Shown here: one piece after another, positions 1 to 6,804 of the stretch | Layout: each line of letters starts with the position of its first letter | Position numbering within the stretch: the stretch's first letter is position 1 | Source: Lachnoclostridium sp. UBA1308 | Lineage (GTDB): Bacteria > Bacillota > Clostridia > Lachnospirales > Lachnospiraceae | Assembly: GCA_002307215.1 (NCBI GenBank) | Contig: DBTU01000030.1 | Span: 1 to 64,000, forward strand | DNA: 64,000 bases | Direction: 5' to 3' | The notes under the pieces: model-generated | Told to the model about the DNA's origin: nothing | The model's database searches: none | What the model saw: the letters and a program-made list of their open reading frames with translations, nothing else | Translations under genes and position numbers: made by a program

Positions 1-36
1 TTATGGTCGGTTTCGGCTACTACCCGGTAGCCATCA

Positions 37-189
37 TCAGACGGGGTTATCTAGTTCTAATCGTTCCTGAAGGTCTGCGTATGCAAAACCTTCAGCAAGT
101 TCTTCAGCTTCTCCATAATCAATATATTCTTGTTTCCTCATGTCAATAAATTCCTTCATTTCGTTTTCTGACATTGTATATCCTTCCAT
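37..189 (-). CDS. small acidic protein, element-borne (50 aa)
   Basis: A 50-residue ORF starting at ATG with a strong GGAGGG site 6 bases upstream. It begins MEGYTMSENEMKEFIDMRKQ and is rich in Glu and Asp, with no recognisable domain. It is the first of three leftward small genes typical of prophage or ICE cargo. After its TGA another frame reads on with a protein-like stretch (PSDDGYRVVAETDH) to the window edge, so either a second gene overlaps it or a frameshift splits one gene. Function unknown. Confidence 0.5.
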   Translation of the reverse strand: MEGYTMSENEMKEFIDMRKQEYIDYGEAEELAEGFAYADLQERLELDNPV

Positions 190-247
190 GTAAATCCCTC
201 CATGTATGATTTCTCCGGTTTAAGGATGACCGGAAACCGTTGGTCGA

Positions 248-601
248 TTATTTTCGTACCGTTTTTCTAATATGCACTACCGTAAATACTTCTGACAGTG
301 ACTGTGTGATACTTACGCTTCCGGCCTCTAGATCGATTTCCAGAGCTTTAATTATCTGCTTGTTCCAGAACTCTCGCTTTGCTTTATATTCTGATTTGTG
401 ATCCTCCCATTCCTTGTCAGTGTCATAACACTCACGACAACTAAATGTTTCTGACAAAATCCAAGCATTCAATGCCACATGATTTAATCTAATTGTAAAG
501 GCTTCAATCAAAAACGAATTATCATTCCCGGTGCCATTATCTACAAATGAACCCTTAGACATTAGTTGTATTGCAAAATCATTTCCTTCAAACTTTCTCA
601 T
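248..601 (-). CDS. hypothetical element-borne protein (117 aa)
   Basis: The chosen start is the ATG of MRKFEGNDFAIQ, which has GGAGG 8 bases upstream; a GTG five codons earlier would put the start inside that ribosome site. The protein is soluble, with one Cys pair (CREC) near the middle and a charged helical stretch after it (KEWEDHKSEYKAKREFWNKQ). No family recognised. Its position between two other small leftward genes suggests a single transcript of phage/ICE accessory genes. Confidence 0.55.
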   Translation of the reverse strand: MRKFEGNDFAIQLMSKGSFVDNGTGNDNSFLIEAFTIRLNHVALNAWILSETFSCRECYDTDKEWEDHKSEYKAKREFWNKQIIKALEIDLEAGSVSITQSLSEVFTVVHIRKTVRK

Positions 602-616
602 ATTCTTATCCTCCAC

Positions 617-766
617 TCATTCTACAAAAGTATTTTTCACTGTATCCCACAATCCAAATTTCTCGCCGTCTACATATACTGTCACTGTAAAACTGTCGTA
701 TTTTTTCGTAGTTACTTTCCCGGTGACTCCGAGTGCCTTAAGCGCTACATTAAGCTTTTCCTCCAT
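617..766 (-). CDS. small hypothetical protein (49 aa)
   Basis: The start is the ATG of MEEKLNVALKALGVTGKV, preceded by AAAGGAG at good spacing; the longer reading lacks a ribosome site. The sequence predicts one helix followed by two or three beta strands (SFTVTVYVDGEKFGLWDT), a compact fold seen in many small phage proteins. Lies 15 bases upstream of the next leftward gene, so probably cotranscribed with it. No function can be assigned. Confidence 0.5.
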   Translation of the reverse strand: MEEKLNVALKALGVTGKVTTKKYDSFTVTVYVDGEKFGLWDTVKNTFVE

Positions 767-805
767 TCTGCTCTCCTTTCGTTTATGCGTTCCTGATGAG
801 ACCAA

Positions 806-887
806 TATACACTTAAAACGGGTGTATGTAAATATACAGTATACACAAATTACAAGTGTATAAATTGTGCAAGTTATACACTTGTAA
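806..887. promoter_or_regulatory. divergent regulatory region with inverted repeats
   Basis: Between the leftward small genes and the rightward XRE gene lies a perfect 14-bp inverted repeat, TTACAAGTGTATAA (850-863) and TTATACACTTGTAA (874-887), with a 10-base spacer. A weaker related pair, ATACAC (807-812) and GTGTAT (822-827), sits beside it. The shared core TATACAC suggests operators for one dimeric protein, most likely the adjacent XRE regulator. That assignment is inference. Confidence 0.6.
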
Positions 888-929
888 TAAGGGCATGTAC
901 TTGATATTATTTATTAAGGAGGACTTATC

Positions 930-1277
930 ATGATTAAATACAAAATAGATGCGCTTCAGACTTTAAAGGATGCCGGATACACTACGTACAAGTTGCGTAA
1001 GGACAAATTACTCGGAGAAGCAACCATTCAGAAATTGAGAGAATGCGAATTAGTGTCATGGGATAACATGAATACTATATGTAAATTATTGAACTGCCAG
1101 CCCGGGGACATCGTGGAGTACAATCCGGATTACAGGATTGTAGAAATTGATGAAGACGAGAGATACGGCCTTATGCTGCGACATGTCGGAGACGGATGGA
1201 AAATTGACGGATACAGTGAAATACACCCTACATTTATTGAAGCAGAAAAAGTAGCAAAGAAGATATCCAGATCATAA
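930..1277 (+). CDS. XRE-family (Cro/C1-type) transcriptional regulator
   Basis: 115 residues. The first ~65 form a Cro/C1-type helix-turn-helix of the short HTH_26 style: LQTLKDAGYTTYKLRKDKLL, then ATIQKLRECELVSWDNMNTI and CKLLNCQPGDIVEY. The C-terminal ~45 residues (GLMLRHVGDGWKIDGYSEIH) are an unassigned beta-rich tail. Start ATG follows AAGGAGG. The perfect inverted repeat just upstream is a plausible autoregulatory operator. Probably controls the divergent small genes or element transfer functions outside the window. Confidence 0.75.
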   Translation: MIKYKIDALQTLKDAGYTTYKLRKDKLLGEATIQKLRECELVSWDNMNTICKLLNCQPGDIVEYNPDYRIVEIDEDERYGLMLRHVGDGWKIDGYSEIHPTFIEAEKVAKKISRS

Positions 1278-1281
1278 AATG

Positions 1282-1323
1282 CCCCGCGTTACTCTCAAAA
1301 AATAGAAGAAGAGAGGCGCGGGG
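1282..1323. repeat. hairpin repeat, copy 1
   Basis: CCCCGCG-TTA-CTCTC pairs with GAGAG-G-CGCGGGG across a 14-base A-rich loop. A second, nearly identical copy lies at 3087-3126. Copy 1 directly follows the XRE stop and may act as a bidirectional terminator, though no T-run follows on the + strand. An ATG follows the hairpin, and GAGAGG in the 3' arm could serve as a sequestered ribosome site. Confidence 0.6.
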
Positions 1324-1324
1324 T

Positions 1325-1384
1325 ATGTATTTAAGAGAAGGTCATCACGTAGCAATGGTACTTGAAGATGGTTCTGGTAAATAA
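1325..1384 (+). other. possible leader peptide or gene remnant (19 aa)
   Basis: ATG-to-TAA ORF encoding MYLREGHHVAMVLEDGSGK, one base after hairpin copy 1. The equivalent position after hairpin copy 2 (ATG at 3131) also opens a short ORF, of 33 codons. Could be the truncated start of a gene, a leader peptide, or chance. Confidence 0.2.
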
Positions 1385-1409
1385 CTGTTTCGACGTCAAA
1401 ACAAAAGAT

Positions 1410-1441
1410 AGCCCTTCAAAGTCGATTGACAATGAGGGGCT
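1410..1441 (-). terminator. terminator of the 165-aa secreted-protein gene
   Basis: On the minus strand AGCCC/GGGCT arms enclose a core with an inner GTC/GAC stem, followed by ATCTTTTGTTTT. The same core (AAGTCGATTGACAAT on the + strand) recurs at 2155-2182 behind the next leftward gene, so the two terminators are copies. Confidence 0.65.
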
Positions 1442-1485
1442 AATTAAGTATGGTATATTGCTACTAGTATCTTCAGATGTTCTAT

Positions 1486-1983
1486 TTAAAAAGGCATTCC
1501 GTTATTGACAGGGATCAAAGAACGCGCTTGATAGTTGAATTGCTCAAAACCAGTAACAACTAACCCTTGCGTTGCACTTCCATCTTGCCTCCATTGTATT
1601 GTTCCATAACCAGATTGAGAAATACTTGAAGTGTACATCATAAAATTTCCCGTACAATGAGGATTTAATGTAAAAGTTAATGTAGAATCCTGTAGCTGAT
1701 CGCTATAGTTTAGTAATTGGGATGAACCATAAATTCTTCCCGAACTTGAACTGTTATCATCCGTCACTAATGATCCGTCTAAATTAAATAGCGTAACTGT
1801 AACATGAATTGGATAATCGGTAACATTTGATACGGAATAATAACTTAAATCACCAGTGCCTTGATAATACCATGGTATTACAGCCTTTCCTGTACTATAA
1901 CTACTTGCCGATGCTGAAGCGCTCGAACCCAACATACATGTAACCAAAACCAAACTCATAAAAAAATACTTAAATTTTTTCAT
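1486..1983 (-). CDS. secreted protein of unknown function (165 aa)
   Basis: Begins with a clear Sec signal peptide: KK at the N-terminus, a hydrophobic core (YFFMSLVLVTCMLG) and an Ala/Ser-rich cleavage region near residue 27. The mature part is about 138 residues, rich in Ser, Thr, Tyr and Asn, predicted all-beta, with one Cys, and ends in VNNGMPF. Start ATG has AAAGGAG upstream. It has its own terminator. No family assigned; similar short secreted beta proteins occur in Bacillus and Clostridium mobile regions, but that is recollection, not a search. Confidence 0.6.
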   Translation of the reverse strand: MKKFKYFFMSLVLVTCMLGSSASASASSYSTGKAVIPWYYQGTGDLSYYSVSNVTDYPIHVTVTLFNLDGSLVTDDNSSSSGRIYGSSQLLNYSDQLQDSTLTFTLNPHCTGNFMMYTSSISQSGYGTIQWRQDGSATQGLVVTGFEQFNYQARSLIPVNNGMPF

Positions 1984-2115
1984 AATTTCATTCTCCTTTG
2001 TTTTTTCTTTAATACTACTAGAAATTCACTGGAAAAAACAGTCTATTAATTAGAAGAATATGGAGTTATAATGAAATTTTGAGCATATTTTGTTTAGATA
2101 TGTCGATTACTGCAA

Positions 2116-2149
2116 ACTGTTGAAGCTATAGAAGATATTCAGATCATAA
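2116..2149 (+). pseudogene. remnant of an XRE gene 3' end
   Basis: GAAGATATTCAGATCATAA at 2131-2149 matches the last codons of the XRE gene (GAAGATATCCAGATCATAA, ending at 1277) with one change, and more diverged similarity extends about 15 bases upstream. As in the intact copy, a hairpin repeat follows immediately. This points to an ancient duplication of an XRE-plus-cargo module inside the element. Confidence 0.4.
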
Positions 2150-2154
2150 AAATA

Positions 2155-2182
2155 CCCCTCAAAGTCGATTGACAATGGGGGG
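2155..2182 (-). terminator. terminator of the Big2 protein gene
   Basis: Minus-strand CCCC/GGGG stem around the same core found at 1410-1441, followed by TATTTTT. It starts within ten bases of the stop codon of the 272-aa gene. Confidence 0.65.
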
Positions 2183-2188
2183 AATTTC

Positions 2189-3007
2189 TTATATTATTTT
2201 TAGTGCTTGAAGATCATCAACTTTGAAATAAAACTCTTTTCCGATTAATTTATAGCTGATCTCGTCACCTGAGTATGCCACGCTATCTGTTATATCATCT
2301 GCCATTCTTGTTATCTCGTATAAGTTCGTCATATAATCCATATCTATCAGTGATAATATTTTAGATGCCTTATCGTATTTAGTCATTATATCAAAATAGT
2401 TAAGATCAGTCTGTGAAATCCACTCAGAGTCATTCAATACTGTCACATTGATTTTTACAAATTCCCCATCGTTCCACGATTCATTCGTTCCAGTATGGAT
2501 AGTCATTGTTATTTTACCTATGCTATCCGGTATAATCCTCAGGATGTATTTATCCGAATCTACATCCAATATTCCTTCGGCAACGGAATCATTGTCTACT
2601 AAGCACCAGATTGTTTCATCCTCTCTTTGTTTGTCAAAATATATACCTACTTCCTGATATTCATCCATTGCGCATATAATGTCCGTGCTATCGACGCTAA
2701 GCCTGGCCTTTACGATTACCTTGCATGTCAGCTTTTGATTGTTCGTACCAGCTCCTACGGTAGCTGTTACGATTGCTTCTCCGGCAGATATCCCAGTTAC
2801 CTTCCCTGTACCTGATACCTTTGCAACGGATTTATCGCTTGACTTCCACATTATATATTTTGAGGTATCTATCTTCAATTTTACTGAGTATCCCACATAT
2901 ATAGTCGTTTTTGATTTATTTATCGTAACCGCTGCGCTTGCCATGGAATGCGGAACAAATAAGATCAAAACAATAATCATAATAAAAAAGGATAATAATT
3001 TCTTCAT
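2189..3007 (-). CDS. secreted protein with Ig-like Big2 domain (272 aa)
   Basis: A signal peptide (KKLLSFFIMIIVLILFVPHS, cleavage near ASAA at residue 25) precedes one bacterial Ig-like group 2 domain at about 28-100. Its hallmarks are IYVGYSVKLKI, WKSSDKSVAKVSGTGKVTGI and SAGEAIVTATV. The rest (about 105-272) shows no clear match and may be a second beta domain plus a helical tail. Big2 domains usually mediate surface attachment or adhesion. There is no LPXTG or S-layer anchor, so it is probably released. Start ATG follows AGGAGG. Own promoter and terminator are visible. It is likely element cargo acting at the cell exterior. Confidence 0.7.
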   Translation of the reverse strand: MKKLLSFFIMIIVLILFVPHSMASAAVTINKSKTTIYVGYSVKLKIDTSKYIMWKSSDKSVAKVSGTGKVTGISAGEAIVTATVGAGTNNQKLTCKVIVKARLSVDSTDIICAMDEYQEVGIYFDKQREDETIWCLVDNDSVAEGILDVDSDKYILRIIPDSIGKITMTIHTGTNESWNDGEFVKINVTVLNDSEWISQTDLNYFDIMTKYDKASKILSLIDMDYMTNLYEITRMADDITDSVAYSGDEISYKLIGKEFYFKVDDLQALKII

Positions 3008-3044
3008 AACAACCTCCTATGTAAATACCAATGTTTACCACAAC

Positions 3045-3073
3045 ATTATATATCCCTTGTCATGTTTTGTAAA
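3045..3073 (-). promoter_or_regulatory. sigma-A promoter of the Big2 gene
   Basis: Minus strand TTTACA (3068-3073), 17-base spacer, TATAAT (3045-3050), 37 bases from the start codon. Confidence 0.7.
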
Positions 3074-3086
3074 TAAAAAAAGAAAT

Positions 3087-3126
3087 CCCGCGTTACTCTC
3101 AAAAAATATAGAAGAGAGGCGCGGGG
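3087..3126. repeat. hairpin repeat, copy 2
   Basis: Same CCCGCG...CTCTC / GAGAG...CGCGGG hairpin as 1282-1323. Read on the minus strand it is followed by TTTCTTTTTTTATTT, so it should stop leftward transcription just upstream of the Big2 promoter. The stretch 3127-3400 holds only an uncertain 33-codon ORF from the ATG at 3131. Confidence 0.6.
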
Positions 3127-3404
3127 TTTCCATGTGGGGTAAACATATTTTATCATATGATCTGGACGGATGTAAATTATCAATAATGCCGATTATTCTG
3201 CACAAATTTGTGACTAATCTACAATTACCATAATTTACAAGTATTAAATCTAATCAATTGGTACTATAACTATTATTGCAGTTATCTGCTATATTCCCCG
3301 ATGAATGGCCTTGGTTACACTCTGCAATTTGTTGATAGTAGCAGGTAACTGTATTAATATTCGGTAGAGTCTATTCCCCAATAGATAAAATTTATAATTT
3401 AAAT

Positions 3405-3510
3405 CAGACACCAAATCGGTGTTACTTTGTCTGCATTTAAATAAAGGGGGCAATTATATGACATATAAGTAAAGGCTCTGCGTGTCTGTTGATACACAGG
3501 GCCTATTTTA
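3405..3510 (+). promoter_or_regulatory. attenuator-like leader: hairpin, 4-codon ORF, terminator
   Basis: In order: CAGACACC...GGTG...TCTG can fold at 3405-3433. AAAGGGGG is a strong ribosome site, followed by ATG ACA TAT AAG TAA (3458-3472). A hairpin starts on the next base (AGGCTCTG...CAGGGCCT, 3473-3504) and ends in ATTTTATTTTATTT. CAGACAC at 3405-3411 is exactly complementary to GTGTCTG at 3482-3488, inside the terminator's left arm, giving an alternative fold. This is the layout of ribosome-mediated attenuation, but no rightward gene follows. On the minus strand the same hairpin can serve as terminator of the repressor gene. Confidence 0.45.
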
Positions 3511-3802
3511 TTTTATTTCTTTTATTTATTAGATAGCCTCTGTATTGCTCTAATTCGAGCAATTCATCAGTGGTAAGCTTTTGGTTTGAAGGCTGTTCGC
3601 CCATAAGCCAAGAAGGAGAAATGCTTAAATAATCGCACAGTGCAACAACCGTAGACAGTGGAAGATCGCCTTGACCGGTTTCAAATCTGGAATATGATGA
3701 TTGACCGATGCCCAGGGCCTCACCAATCTCTTTCTGTGTAATGTTTTTATTGTTTCTGATATTGCTTGCTCTTTGGCCTATAGCATATGCATCATATTTC
3801 AT
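3503..3802 (-). CDS. XRE-family phage-type repressor (99 aa)
   Basis: Start chosen at the ATG of MKYDAYAIGQRASNIRNNKN, with AGAGGTG 8 bases upstream; the GTG three codons earlier lies within that site. Residues ~8-65 are a textbook HTH_3: ASNIRNNKNITQKEIGEALG, IGQSSYSRFETGQGDLPLST, VVALCDYLSISPSWLMGE. A short charged tail follows, with no peptidase domain. Divergent from the gene at 4023 across three operator-like sites, it has the position of a lysogeny or element-maintenance repressor. Its stop codon lies in the terminator hairpin. Confidence 0.8.
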   Translation of the reverse strand: MKYDAYAIGQRASNIRNNKNITQKEIGEALGIGQSSYSRFETGQGDLPLSTVVALCDYLSISPSWLMGEQPSNQKLTTDELLELEQYRGYLINKRNKIK

Positions 3803-3831
3803 CTTAAGCACCTCTGCAAAATATTATCACA

Positions 3832-3899
3832 TATCCATATATGGATACAATATTTCAACAGGGAATATCCATATAGGAATAAATATCCGTATATGGATT
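3832..3899. promoter_or_regulatory. three 16-bp operator sites
   Basis: TATCCATATATGGATA (3832-3847) is a perfect palindrome. TATCCATATAGGAATA (3866-3881) and TATCCGTATATGGATT (3884-3899) are close variants. Centre spacing is 34 and 18 bp. They lie between the XRE repressor and its divergent neighbour, like the operators of a lambda-type switch. No other copies were noticed in the window. Confidence 0.75.
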
Positions 3900-3942
3900 A
3901 ATAAGCGGACATTATCTGACTTAACAACATAATAAAATACTA

Positions 3943-3971
3943 TTGATAAAGAACATACGTTCTGGTATAAT
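3943..3971 (+). promoter_or_regulatory. sigma-A promoter with embedded LexA (SOS) box
   Basis: TTGATA (3943-3948), exactly 17 bases, TATAAT (3966-3971). The spacer contains GAACATACGTTC (3951-3962), which fits the Gram-positive LexA/DinR consensus GAAC-N4-GTTC with perfect arms. LexA bound here would block RNA polymerase, so the gene at 4023 should be induced by DNA damage. Confidence 0.75.
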
Positions 3972-4022
3972 GACAGTAATTTCACTGCTACGTGCTGGCG
4001 TAATAAAAAAGGGGGATTTACT

Positions 4023-4259
4023 TTGGATAAAGATTTTAAAGAACTTGCATCGATTAGATGCGAAAAGGCAATTGAAGAAAATAATTCGTACATGGAAGAC
4101 GAATTAAGTGGAAAATTTGATCAGGATGAGTTACAATCAAGGTCGGAAATTCTTTGTTACTTTCAAGGAATGAGAGATATGGCTAATCTACTTGGAATAA
4201 GTATGAATTCTGATATCGCGAAACAGTTTATTGATTATTCCGGTAGCCAAAACCGGTAG
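4023..4259 (+). CDS. small SOS-controlled element protein (78 aa)
   Basis: Start is TTG, 8 bases after GGGGGA; no alternative ATG start is supported. The product is acidic and mostly helical (FKELASIRCEKAIEENNSYM) with no HTH or membrane segment visible. It is the only gene under the LexA-type promoter and faces the repressor, so it may be an antirepressor, an excision co-factor or an early lytic protein; this is inference from position. Its last codons contain a CCGGTAGCCAA direct repeat (about 4241-4262). The end of the integrated element lies only ~130 bp downstream. Confidence 0.6.
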   Translation: MDKDFKELASIRCEKAIEENNSYMEDELSGKFDQDELQSRSEILCYFQGMRDMANLLGISMNSDIAKQFIDYSGSQNR

Positions 4260-4385
4260 CCAAGCGATAGGATTATTCATAACAATGCAATGCGCAATAC
4301 GCATCGAAAAGTAAATGTACTTACATCAAAACAGCATAAAACCAAGCAATCACGCACCAATTGTGGGGTTTAAATTTTTAATGTG

Positions 4386-4440
4386 GCTAGACTTAGGATC
4401 TAGTGGGAGACCGTGCAGGTTCAATTCCTGTTATCCGCAC
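4386..4440 (+). other. attachment site: 3' fragment of tRNA-Leu(UAG)
   Basis: The sequence holds an anticodon stem CTAGA/TCTAG with loop CTTAGGA (anticodon UAG), a long class II variable arm (GGGAGACC), a T-arm CAGG-TTCAATT-CCTG and the 3' acceptor strand TATCCGC plus discriminator A. The 5' acceptor strand, D-arm and everything upstream are missing: the preceding bases are unrelated AT-rich DNA. This is what remains at the distal end when an element integrates into the 3' half of a tRNA gene. The complete tRNA should lie at the element's other end, left of the window, probably next to the integrase. Confidence 0.85.
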
Positions 4441-4446
4441 TGATTA

Positions 4447-4479
4447 AGGGGCGATAACCTCAGGGTTACGCCTCTTTTT
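4447..4479 (+). terminator. terminator behind the tRNA-Leu fragment
   Basis: AGGGGCG-A-TAACC / GGTTA-CGCCTCT with a 3-base loop region, followed by TTTTT. It presumably ended the tRNA transcript before element insertion. Confidence 0.75.
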
Positions 4480-4529
4480 GCTACATATTTTATTACAGGG
4501 TTACGCAAGAAAGTGAGGTTGGATTTCAC

Positions 4530-5360
4530 ATGGACTTAAAAGAACATAAATATATTCCGGGATTCCTAAAACAGGATGCTTGTATTGAAAAAGCTTGGGT
4601 TCTTGCATTTATGGACAAAAAACTGCTAATGAGGAAAGAAGCGGATGGTTTCTATATTCCGAAACACAAGGAATTAGCGGATGTTTTAACAGATAATAGT
4701 GAAATGGAGTATATCGGAAGGTTTGAGGAGCATGACTGTTATTGCACATGTCTGATGGAGATGCCTAATATACATGATAGCTTTGAAACAGTAAATATAA
4801 GAGAAATCACAAATTTGACCGGAAATCCTGACTTGTTTTTACTCGCAGGTAATGCGAACCATATTCTAAATTGGAGAAATGCGAACAGATATTGCGGATG
4901 CTGTGGTCATAAAACCATAGATAAGAAAGACGAAAGAGCAGTCCTATGTCCGGGTTGTGGGCATATTGTATATCCCCGGATTTCACCTGCGACCATTACG
5001 GCTATTCTGCACGAAGATAAAATTCTACTGGCACATAATCGTAATTTTAAGGAAGGCTTATACAGCCTTATTGCAGGCTTTGTCGAGCCGGGCGAGACGC
5101 TGGAACACTGTGTGGCGCGTGAGATACTCGAAGAGGTTGGGGTTAAGGTTAAGAACATACAGTACTTTAGCAGTCAGCCGTGGCCATTTCCGGATAGCTT
5201 GATGATTGCCTTTACAGCTGAATATGATGGCTGCGAAATATTAGTGGATCAATCGGAGATAACAGATGCATCCTGGTTTACAGCTGACACCTTACCGGAT
5301 ATTCCATCAAATGACAGTGTAGCCGGAAAAATAATAAGATGGTACAGGGATCGGCAATAA
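4530..5360 (+). CDS. nudC: NAD(+)/NADH diphosphatase NudC
   Basis: 276 residues, close to the family length of ~260-310. A zinc ribbon uses C122, C125, C140 and C143. The Nudix box (GFVEPGETLEHCVAREILEE) spans ~183-205, and the NudC signature SQPWPFPDS lies at 215-223. The enzyme hydrolyses NADH to NMNH and AMP and can remove NAD caps from RNA; it acts in the cytoplasm. It is the first chromosomal gene after the integrated element. The ribosome site is a modest GTGAGG. Confidence 0.92.
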   Translation: MDLKEHKYIPGFLKQDACIEKAWVLAFMDKKLLMRKEADGFYIPKHKELADVLTDNSEMEYIGRFEEHDCYCTCLMEMPNIHDSFETVNIREITNLTGNPDLFLLAGNANHILNWRNANRYCGCCGHKTIDKKDERAVLCPGCGHIVYPRISPATITAILHEDKILLAHNRNFKEGLYSLIAGFVEPGETLEHCVAREILEEVGVKVKNIQYFSSQPWPFPDSLMIAFTAEYDGCEILVDQSEITDASWFTADTLPDIPSNDSVAGKIIRWYRDRQ

Positions 5361-5494
5361 TTTCGGATTAATAGCGTATATTAACACAAAATTAATGGAT
5401 ACAAGAAATTCTTTATACCATCTTTATGAAGGTAGTGATAGAATTTTATCTATTGCGAATACTATCATAAAGACTTGATTTCAAAGGAGTACCC

Positions 5495-6787
5495 ATGAGC
5501 AAATTTAAGAAAATGAGTCCGGGGCGTTTTATTGCACTTGGCTTTGCGTTTGTAATATTGACCGGCGCAGTCATTTTATTTCTTCCTATTTCACATACTG
5601 AGGGAACCGATGTCGAATTCATTGATGCTTTATTTACGGCAACCAGTGCAGTCTGCGTTACAGGTCTGAATGTTGTAGATACGGCTAATACATATAATGT
5701 TTTTGGTCGAACTGTAGTCGCACTTTTAATTCAGATTGGTGGGTTGGGAGTAACCAGTGTCGGAGTTGGCTTTATACTTCTGGCTCGAAGAAAAGTGGAT
5801 TTTAAGGACCGTATTTTAATTAAGGAAGCTTTAAATCTGGATTCGATGAAGGGTATCGTCAAATTAGTAAAATCAATACTTTTTATGACACTTTGCTTTG
5901 AAGCAGTCGGTGCCATACTAAGCTTCATCGTGTTTTCACAAGATTACCCGTTACCAAAGGCGATAGGAATTAGTCTTTTTCATGCGGTATCCTCTTTTAA
6001 TAATGCCGGATTTGACGTGCTTGGTGATTTTAAGGGTCTGATTGATTATAAATCAAATATATTATTAAACCTTACAACCTGCGGACTGATTATTTTCGGT
6101 GGTTTGGGCTTTGTTGTTATAAAGGAATCAATATATAAACATAATTTTAAGAAATTAAGCCTGCATTCTAAGGTTGTTATAACAATGACGGTATCGCTGC
6201 TGACCGTGGGAACACTTCTCATAAAACTGACACAGAACATCAGCTGGTTGGGAGCCTTCTTCTTCAGCACCTCTGCCAGAACAGCCGGATTTGCTACTTA
6301 TAATTTGGGTACCTTTTCGAACGCTTCGCTTTTTATTATCGTAATTTTGATGTTTATCGGAGCGTCTCCCGGTTCTACCGGTGGAGGTATCAAAACCACC
6401 ACCGCGTTTACTCTGGCAAAAAGTGCATACAGTGCATCAACCAATAAGCACTGCGGAGGCTTTAAGCGCCAAATACCTGCGGAGACGGTTTCGAAGGCTT
6501 TTATGCTTACTTTTTTGGCGGGGAGCCTAGTATGTTTAAGTACGCTGATACTCTGTGTATTGGAGCCGAGATTTAGCTTTTTGCAACTGATTTTCGAGGT
6601 GGTATCCGGCTTTGGTACGGTTGGTTTGTCGACCGGGATTACTCCGCAACTTAAGCCGGCCAGTGAATTTGTAATTATTCTTACGATGTTTATCGGGCGT
6701 GTCGGACCACTGACAATTGCTTCGCTATGGTCATTTAAACCGATGTCAAGTCTGAGATATTCGGAGGAATCTATAACAATTGGATAA
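5495..6787 (+). CDS. ktrB: potassium channel subunit, TrkH/KtrB family
   Basis: 430 residues, the length of KtrB rather than the ~480 of TrkH. Four M1-P-M2 repeats carry the selectivity-filter glycines: TSAVCVTGLN, VSSFNNAGFD, TSARTAGFAT and VSGFGTVGLSTG. The segment GASPGSTGGGIKTTT is the conserved KtrB intramembrane loop. It forms the membrane dimer for Na+-coupled or passive K+ uptake, gated by an octameric RCK ring. The partner gene follows after 17 bases, so they form one operon. AAAGGAG precedes the ATG. Confidence 0.92.
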   Translation: MSKFKKMSPGRFIALGFAFVILTGAVILFLPISHTEGTDVEFIDALFTATSAVCVTGLNVVDTANTYNVFGRTVVALLIQIGGLGVTSVGVGFILLARRKVDFKDRILIKEALNLDSMKGIVKLVKSILFMTLCFEAVGAILSFIVFSQDYPLPKAIGISLFHAVSSFNNAGFDVLGDFKGLIDYKSNILLNLTTCGLIIFGGLGFVVIKESIYKHNFKKLSLHSKVVITMTVSLLTVGTLLIKLTQNISWLGAFFFSTSARTAGFATYNLGTFSNASLFIIVILMFIGASPGSTGGGIKTTTAFTLAKSAYSASTNKHCGGFKRQIPAETVSKAFMLTFLAGSLVCLSTLILCVLEPRFSFLQLIFEVVSGFGTVGLSTGITPQLKPASEFVIILTMFIGRVGPLTIASLWSFKPMSSLRYSEESITIG

Positions 6788-6804
6788 GAGGATGGGAGAA
6801 CATT

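Noticed and set aside
4386..4440. Functional tRNA-Leu gene
   Set aside because: The 5' acceptor strand and D-arm are absent, so it cannot fold; it is an attachment-site fragment.
5361..5494. c-di-AMP (ydaO) riboswitch before ktrB
   Set aside because: The gap is only 134 bases and none of the conserved ydaO sequence blocks is visible.
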